Source: Zoroaster sp. YZ-2022 (Eukaryota; Echinodermata; Asteroidea; Forcipulatida; Zoroasteridae). Taken from it: a stretch of 64,000 nt of DNA. This document shows positions 56,986 through 64,000 of the stretch, piece after piece. Every line of letters starts with the position of its first letter. The stretch's first letter is position 1. The stretch covers positions 8,948,959 to 9,012,958 of the forward strand of contig CM055816.1 in NCBI GenBank assembly GCA_029582265.1, in the 5' to 3' direction. The position numbers and the translations under genes were made by a program. Under the pieces are notes generated by a model that saw only the letters and a program-made list of their open reading frames with translations, was not told where the DNA came from and did not search any database.

Positions 56986-59900
56986 TATAATCAGTTGTTA
57001 ATATCCCAGTGCAAGAATTTCATCAATAAATATTCAAGAACCCTTTTGGGGGAAAAGAAACATGTTTATTTTTTTTCTACAAGATTCTAGAAACATTTAG
57101 ATTTTGTATTAAACCTAAAACATTCGACCTGTAACATCCGACCATTTAAACCCTGATATGGCTACAAATTGATAAATTTCGTGTCCCAGTCAGTGGTAAC
57201 GCGGTACGCATAACCGAAACAGTTCAAACCTTTTGTTTATTTTGAAACAACTCTCAGCAGAATATGCATGACATACTGTTAACACAGAATTGACTTATAT
57301 TCAAATGAGGTGGGGTGCCACTTAGTTCGCATACTTGTTCAAAATCATCGGTGTGGTTCGATTTTCCTTTGCTCACTTCCCCTTTTCAGCCCAACACCTA
57401 TGTCCCCAATACATGAACAGAACTGCACCCACATCCACGGTAAAGGAACCTTCCTTGTTTAAACATGTTTGTAAATGCATCCATACTTTACACTAATGAG
57501 CCTAATAAAGCAGTCACCATAAAACAAATCCTGTCTTCATTATTATAATTTTTGTTTTGGTTATTTTAAGTAAAGACTATATCTCTTATCTTATTCATTG
57601 ATACTTGTTTTAATTCATGCAAACATTCCCTGCAGTGAAATCACCCTATGTTCTGTAGGACATCCCAGATGTAAACATAGATAAGATCTATAAGCATACT
57701 CCACGGGAAATGTGTACAATTATTTCCCTTCCTTTAAATACTATAATTCCACTGTTCAAGCAAATCTCTGTGATGTAAACTATCTTTGAAATGAACATTG
57801 CCATTGTCAGCCGCGCTTTGTACACATCAAAGTCATATATTATACCCCATGCGGTGACATACTTACAGTAAGTCACTTTCGAGCGATAAAAACACGTGTT
57901 GCGTTTGTATTTGGGATATATTGTCCAAATCAACTGCAAAAATACCATTGATTTCAATATTCGCAACTCCGTGTGCATGAAACTGTTGAGGGCACAGTCA
58001 TGTTGTTAGATCTGTTGATCGACTTGACAGCGATAAAGTTTACCGGCACGCGTGGCGTATTGCAGTTGATGTGTGTGATCTTGTTTGCAAATCATTGGCT
58101 GGCAGAAGTACACGCGCGTAATGGAAAATTTTACATACGTGTCCCATTGGCTTCACCATTTGATTGTGATCGATATCACACCAAGTCTCTCTAACCTAAA
58201 AGCATGTGACCTAAAAAGTTCAGGTCATACACGGTGATGCAATAGAGAAAGGTAGGGGTTCAATGTTTCCGTAATGCACATACTACCGTCAATCCCATTG
58301 GAGGCACGAGACAGTAATGAAGGATAGGAAGTGCTGCAATATGAATCACACATAGAGCCTTAACATATAATGGCTTAACACAAAAAATGCCAACTGATTA
58401 AATTCCTCTACTTAATCATTCAAATGTGTTTCCAGTCGTTGAGAAGTTGAAAGTCATCGGGCCGAGGAACGGGAAACATATATCATTGAAGGTATAGGTA
58501 TGTAGACGGACCGTCGGCATAGGCCATTCTAACGCTGTCAGCGCGCAGGGCCACTTCCTTGATGAAACCCTACTGTATAATAAGCACAGTAAAGACAAAT
58601 AATAGCACAGCATCTGGAGATACTTTCATATACCAAAACCAAAGTGTTTCACCAAATTGTACTGACAGACGTAAAACAAATAATATTTAAAACCATTAGG
58701 ATTAATAATTGAAAGTTTTCTTGATGATTAATTAAATAGTAGTATTACACATGACATCATTGCTTTCTTCATTATGTAAGAAGCATTTATTTATATTATG
58801 AAGGTGATATATTCGGCCCTTGTAGGGGTCGAAAGGGGGTCGTCACCAGGGTATACTCCCTATTGATGACCCAGACAATCTCAATCCTCGGTACGTAAAA
58901 GGACTTCAAGTCATATAGGTACCAGTTGCATAGGACCTTTCACAATTAATACGGACCGCTATGTTCATATTTAAACTGCATGTGTGTTTAATATAATTAT
59001 ATCATGATCTCACGATGTCACATTTTTACTTAATTCTCATTAAGCGTGTTATTGAAACAAGCTGCAAGGATAATTGTGATAATTGAATTATATTATTTCA
59101 ATACACCACAATATTTTCTGGATTGAAATCCAGGAAAAACAAATAGAAAGATCTACAGAAAAAAAAGTGGGTCAATGTTTCCGTTGCACTGCAGAGACTT
59201 GAAAGTTATGACGCCCGCTAGCCATATCAAAACAGCCGTAGGTGTCTACACACATTGAAACAATACATAATTGGGGTCAACTCCACGCTGGATATTAACC
59301 TTGTCAATACCGGTCCAAAAACCATGACATCAATAATCCTTCTACACTTTAAATTCATTTATTGTTTACAATTCTTTACAGGCTACATTAAAATTATAAT
59401 TAATCAAATACTAGTGTGTGTTTGGACATACATTGTACAAATAGTACACTATATAGGTGGTGGATGGGTTCATCAGACGATGAATATTCCAACAACATTT
59501 TGGTCGAGGCTAATTACATTTTTTGGATAACTTCTCGCACTTCTCATTTCTTTGGTTTTCTGGAATTCTCATTTCTTTTAACTGCTTCATTAAATGTTAC
59601 TTTGTTTTCATCTCCTGTCATTTTGGTTATCATTTCCCATCCGGGTATGGGGTTGGGGGAGTATACGTAGTTGATCGATGATTGACACCGTCAGGTTTCA
59701 CTGGGGTGTACCCTCTGCTGGAATCATCCGTCGGTTCACAACGGTGCTGGCGTAAGGCGCAAGTTTAGTGGCCTCGTCCCAGGGTGGTCCTCTCCTCTCA
59801 AAGTTTAGGTAACCTCCTTCTCCATATTAAAGGCCATCTATAATTGAAATAGACCAACCAAAACTATCGAAAACATGGGTTTTATATCGCAACAATTTAA

Positions 59901-61740
59901 ATGAAAATATTTCCTTGTTTGTATTCCTTAACCGAACTTAAATTAATCTAGTTGCGTATTGGAACAACTAACAATACTTCTCTTAAATCCACTCAACATT
60001 TCGGTACTTATTCTAACATTAAATAATCCACAAGGATATCACCTATTTTTAAAGCGTTTTTTTTTGGAATCAAAGTTATTAAACACAGTCATTGCATTTA
60101 TGTCAGAAAGAAAAGTGGGTTTTAAACTTACAGTTTGTATTATTGCAGTGATCGTAGACCTTGAGTTGGGTATGCTGCCGCCAACATGGGCCAATGCCCT
60201 GCAAAAGCTGGAAAGATCTGTCCAAGGTGCCTACTTCACCCGGCTAAGGCCTTGCACCTGTAATATGTAAGCACATGGGGCACAGATCTAACTATAGTGG
60301 ACTGTTGGTAGGTGGACAAAGCTCCCAACCTCTTTTCTCAAACTGTTTTTCCCACACTGTACATTCACACTTTCACTAACCACCCACTATAACTTTTACA
60401 TGAACTACCTCTCATTAATAAATTATATTCTTCTAGTATTTAAATTAACCCTCCTTTGCTCACTTCTTTCCTTGCAAATAAAGGATATCTGGAACTTGGG
60501 TGCAACTACAGATTCTGTTACTATTTTCTATATTATTGCAATTTCAACAGTCACTTTCAAAATTGAAAGCATTTTCATTAAATGAGTGATTAGAATCAAA
60601 ATGGTTTGTCTTCTGTTTGAAAACTTGACAAGACCTCGGACTTGCGTTTCTTTTGCTGTCCTCGGACTTGCGTTTCTTTTGCTGTTCAGTATATTTATAT
60701 ATTGATGAGTGTACAATGGAATTCTATACTTCAAACAAAATATCGCCACCTCTACCCCACAGTTTCAAGTTACAGGCATCGTGCAGATCCTGGTATGAAC
60801 GCATACGAAAAAAGAGAAAATAAAACAAACACAATACACACCTAGATGCCAACGACGTCAAACGTAAACCATGTATCACAAAGTACAAGTGAAAGTGCGA
60901 TACAACTTATAGAGGCGCCATTCAATTTAAACTCTTATATCCTTATACGGTATTTATTAGTATTTATCACTACAGCTCTGACAGTGTAATTTGTTAAAAC
61001 AAAATTAGAGAATGGTTATTTCTTTTATTTTCCAATTAATTTCCCACGTTTAACCAGGGTAAAATAAGAATAAATACTTGACCTGCCCCATACATTTCAG
61101 GGGTTTAAAGGGTCTAAGAAATAGACCGTTTTAACAGTGTAAACAATAAAGTATGCATATAGGGAATGTATTTGCCCCTTTGTCCATTTTTCTGGTCCGT
61201 TTGTACAAATTAAAAAATAATGGGGCGCAAAGGTTCCTCCCATTCCTCCTTATTGACATAAAAATCTGTGACATATACCTAGGAGATCTTAGCACTATTG
61301 CCAGTCTTTACTTATCCTTTCACCATGCTGTTGCTGTGTTTTTACATAAGTACATGCTTATTACATGTCTTGTAAAATAATACGTTGCTAGCAGTTCATG
61401 TTAGTGGCCCAGCACTGAACAATGATTAAAAGGTATGCTAGCAAACGATTTGTTTGCTTTGGATCTCTTGGGAAATCCAGTTGGAAGTGATTGTATATTA
61501 TGTAAAACACATGTGACGCACTCATGGTTAGACTGGTACCTGTACTGCCTGGGCACCAGACCATGCCACCTAGCAAAGGCTCCCCGCCCAGGTGCACGCG
61601 TAACGTCTGAACAGCGCCACGCGTCGTGCAAAATTTGAAACATTTTTAAATTGAATTAAAATAAAATCCACCAAGACACAAAATAAACTTAAAATTGTGT
61701 TTTATTCATATAAACTGAAAATAATAAGAACTAGAGATTG
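56986..61740. other. Intergenic DNA, no gene recognised
   Basis: About 4.7 kb of AT-rich DNA without a coding motif. None of the short open frames shows a recognisable domain or a convincing exon structure. A 24-bp tandem duplication (TCCTCGGACTTGCGTTTCTT-type) is visible near 60634-60683. Single exons of split genes could be missed. Confidence 0.45.
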
Positions 61741-62540
61741 GTGTTTGTATTGACAAACACTAGGTGTTCACCGTAAAGGTCAAATTAGTCAACTTTGTTT
61801 AAATATGTTTTGACAATTAACGATCTGTAAATTTTGGTGAAAAGATTGTGAATTTACCTCTGTGGATGATTTTTGTTAATTAAACTTTGACTTTCGGTTT
61901 GGACAGGAAGTAAAGGTCAAATTAGTCACCTTTTGTAAATATTTTTGACAATTAAAAATCTGTACAATGGTGCAAAACTGTGGAATTTACCTGTTGTGGT
62001 TGTTGAGATATTATTTTTTAAATATTAAATTTTGACTTCCGGTTTGGACAGGAAGTAAGGTCAAAATTAGTCACCTTTTTGTAATTTTTTTTACAATTAA
62101 CAATCTATACAATGGTGGAAAGATTGTGAATTACCCCTTGTGGTTGTTGAGATATGATTTTTAAAATACTTAAAATTTTGACTTCCGGTTTGGACAGGGA
62201 AGTAAGGTCAAATTGGGGTCACCTTTTTGTAAATAATTGTTCACAATTAACAATCTATACAATGGTGGAAAGATTTGTGAATTTACCCCTTTGTGGTTGT
62301 TGAGATATGATTTTTAAAATATTAAACTTTGACTTCGGTTTGGACAGGAAGTAAGGTCAAATTGGGGTCATCTTTGTGTAAATATTTTTCGACAATTAAC
62401 GGTCTGTACAATGGTACAAAACTGTGAATTTACCTCTTGTGGTTGTTGAGATATGATTTTTAAATAAAGTTTGACTTCCGGTTTGGACAGAGAAGTAAGG
62501 TCAAATTTTTTTGTAAATATATTTTGGACAATTAACGATT
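61735..62540 (-). repeat. Tandem array, six repeats of 136-149 bp
   Basis: Unit starts (GGTCAAA) lie at about 61779, 61915, 62059, 62208, 62354 and 62499. Each unit has CAATTAACRATCTGTA, a GTGAATTTACCTCTTGTGGT-type stretch, GTTGAGATATGATTTTTAAA and GACTTCCGGTTTGGACAGGA. The array is preceded by GTGTTTGT-ATTG-ACAAACAC, then AGGTGTTCACC. The reverse complement matches the repeats at 36840-38345. Confidence 0.9.
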
Positions 62541-64000
62541 TTGTACGACATTCGTCCTTGAGAATACAGACTAATTACGTTGTGGTGGAATTAAATAATG
62601 TATCATCACAGCTTTATCATTACATTTTTGGCCCTGAGGTGAGGTGTGTGCAGGTCTTGTACAATACAATGACAAATTCGATCAAGTGTTATAATATTTA
62701 AATGTTTGGTTCAGTTTTTTAAAACAATACTTAGGGAAGAGACAGGACAATGTAATTTGAAGGATAACTGTAAATAAAAAAACAAACAATACTGAAATAT
62801 GATCTTCTGATTGTTACATGTATATGTATTTATGTGTCATTAACTGTTGAAAATACATTTTCATAAATAGTAATATTAAAGTTATTGTTTAAAAAGGTGG
62901 TAATATCTTCACGATCAACAGGGCATGGAATCAGAATTCAAGTTCTAGTTTAACTCAGTGACTGGAAATAATACTCACATGATAAGGTCCTTATTCGCGT
63001 TGTTGCTGCATAAATGAGCCAGTAATTTTAGTCACTATGTTCGTCTTAAACCAGGACACCAATTCCATGGCCCGTTTGTAGAAAGTCTCTGTTTAACCAA
63101 TTGTGTTTATGGGATTGATGGTCAGTACTATTCCCAATGCGAGCATACAACAAATGGGAACTTTAATTGGGTGATCTGGCAAATGGTATTCCAAGGCTGA
63201 CACACCCATGCAATGAAGATTGGGGCGGGGTGGGTGGAATGTTTACTATGTTTATATGGCCCAACTGCCAGTGATTCACTGTCGGCAATATACATTTTAC
63301 TAGATCACCAACAGATATTGCTTAATAATTTGTGAGGATTTTTTTGGGTTCAGTCAAAAAAATTATAAGAATTCCTCTACTATTTTTGTTCTAACATGTT
63401 AAAGAAATTCCTAGAAAGACCTAGGTGTGTCTTGAGGTCCTGAAAAAACAATTCCCTTGAGGGTAAAGACTGCCACAGATAGGATAAGTCCATATAAAAT
63501 AATTTGAATAATACGTTAACTCCTTTGATGAATGGATAAACTTCAAATACTGGCCATTGGATCACAAAGTTACACAGACTCTAACACACCTTGTAGCAGT
63601 AGCACAAATGGATATCGTTGATCTGAAATATAAACGAATATGTAAAAACAATATTAAATGTTTTCAAAGAGGACGAAGAATATATGGGTCATGCTAACAA
63701 AACACACATAACTTAGAATGCCCTTAACATATGTTATTATCAGGATGATGGATTGATGTAACTTCAGAAAAATGATCCTTCAGAACAATGCCTTTAAGTT
63801 AGGTTTTTACAATGGAATAGAACCACATGTGACGTCTTCCTTCCTCCATGATGTGACTGTTTCATTATCTCAATAAAGGTGCTGATATTTGTTTCTGGTC
63901 TACTTAGTAGAAAAATTAAGTGTTAGTATAAAGTAAACTGCAATGCAGCCATCACCACAGGACATAAGTACTACTAGTACTACTATAAAAATGTGAAAGT
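62541..64000. other. Intergenic DNA, no gene recognised
   Basis: AT-rich; nothing supported by motif or repeat structure. Confidence 0.45.

Noticed and set aside
57688..61643. Several 60-100 codon open frames in the right-hand region
   Set aside because: No motifs, no splice-supported joining, and lengths expected by chance in AT-rich DNA.

Overview
This is eukaryotic, repeat-dominated, AT-rich genomic DNA, most likely from a marine invertebrate deuterostome. An echinoderm or hemichordate fits best, but this is inferred from the style of the elements and not proven. The grounds are: a PAN plus fibrinogen-C secreted protein; tRNA-derived SINEs with Pol III A/B boxes; CR1/Jockey-like and Tx1-like LINEs; a Harbinger transposase with introns; and many short TIR elements. 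No bacterial operons, CRISPR arrays or rRNA genes are visible. One 500-base run of N (48250-48749) is a scaffold gap.

Layout. 1-3.2 kb: intergenic DNA with direct duplications and a 28-bp perfect palindrome. 3.2-5.0 kb: a SINE tail, a dead LINE carrying a nested hAT-like MITE, and two related repeat modules. 6.15-7.19 kb: the only convincing intact host gene, a secreted fibrinogen-related lectin-like protein on the + strand in one exon. 7.7-8.06 kb: an 80-85 bp minisatellite. 12.2-18.1 kb: a roughly 2.5-3.3 kb segment duplicated in tandem, with SINEs and a foldback element whose target-site duplication and empty-site paralogue are both present. 18.9-31.8 kb: several kb-scale copies of a composite repeat, two of which carry the same dead LINE about 6.0 kb apart. 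32.4-39.5 kb: a second duplicated segment, a tandem-repeat element headed by AGGTGTTCG hairpins, and a TIR element. 40.26-41.69 kb (-): a decayed three-exon HARBI1-type transposase whose second catalytic Asp is Asn.

41.8-46.9 kb (-) is the most interesting part. A decayed transposon there encodes a chromo-barrel-like protein, a basic coiled-coil region and a DDE recombinase. The spacing of catalytic and zinc-binding residues in that recombinase reproduces the RAG1 core: D to C 19, C to C 3, H to H 5 and H to E 20 residues. It ends in a CX2CX3GHX4C knuckle of the kind reported for RAG1-like transposases. Frameshifts and one stop mean this copy is dead, but the family looks like a divergent Transib/RAG1 (or CMC) relative.

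47.7-56.0 kb: LINE remains (a + strand endonuclease domain before the gap, Tx1-like ORF1/ORF2 on the - strand after it, an RTE/CR1-type 3' end running into a 162-bp GA tract, and a Tx1 reverse transcriptase on the - strand), with MITEs between them. 56-64 kb: mostly unrecognised AT-rich DNA, plus a six-fold 136-149 bp tandem array at 61.78-62.54 kb that is the inverted relative of the 36.4-38.3 kb element. Apart from the fibrinogen-related gene, almost everything recognisable here is mobile DNA or its debris.
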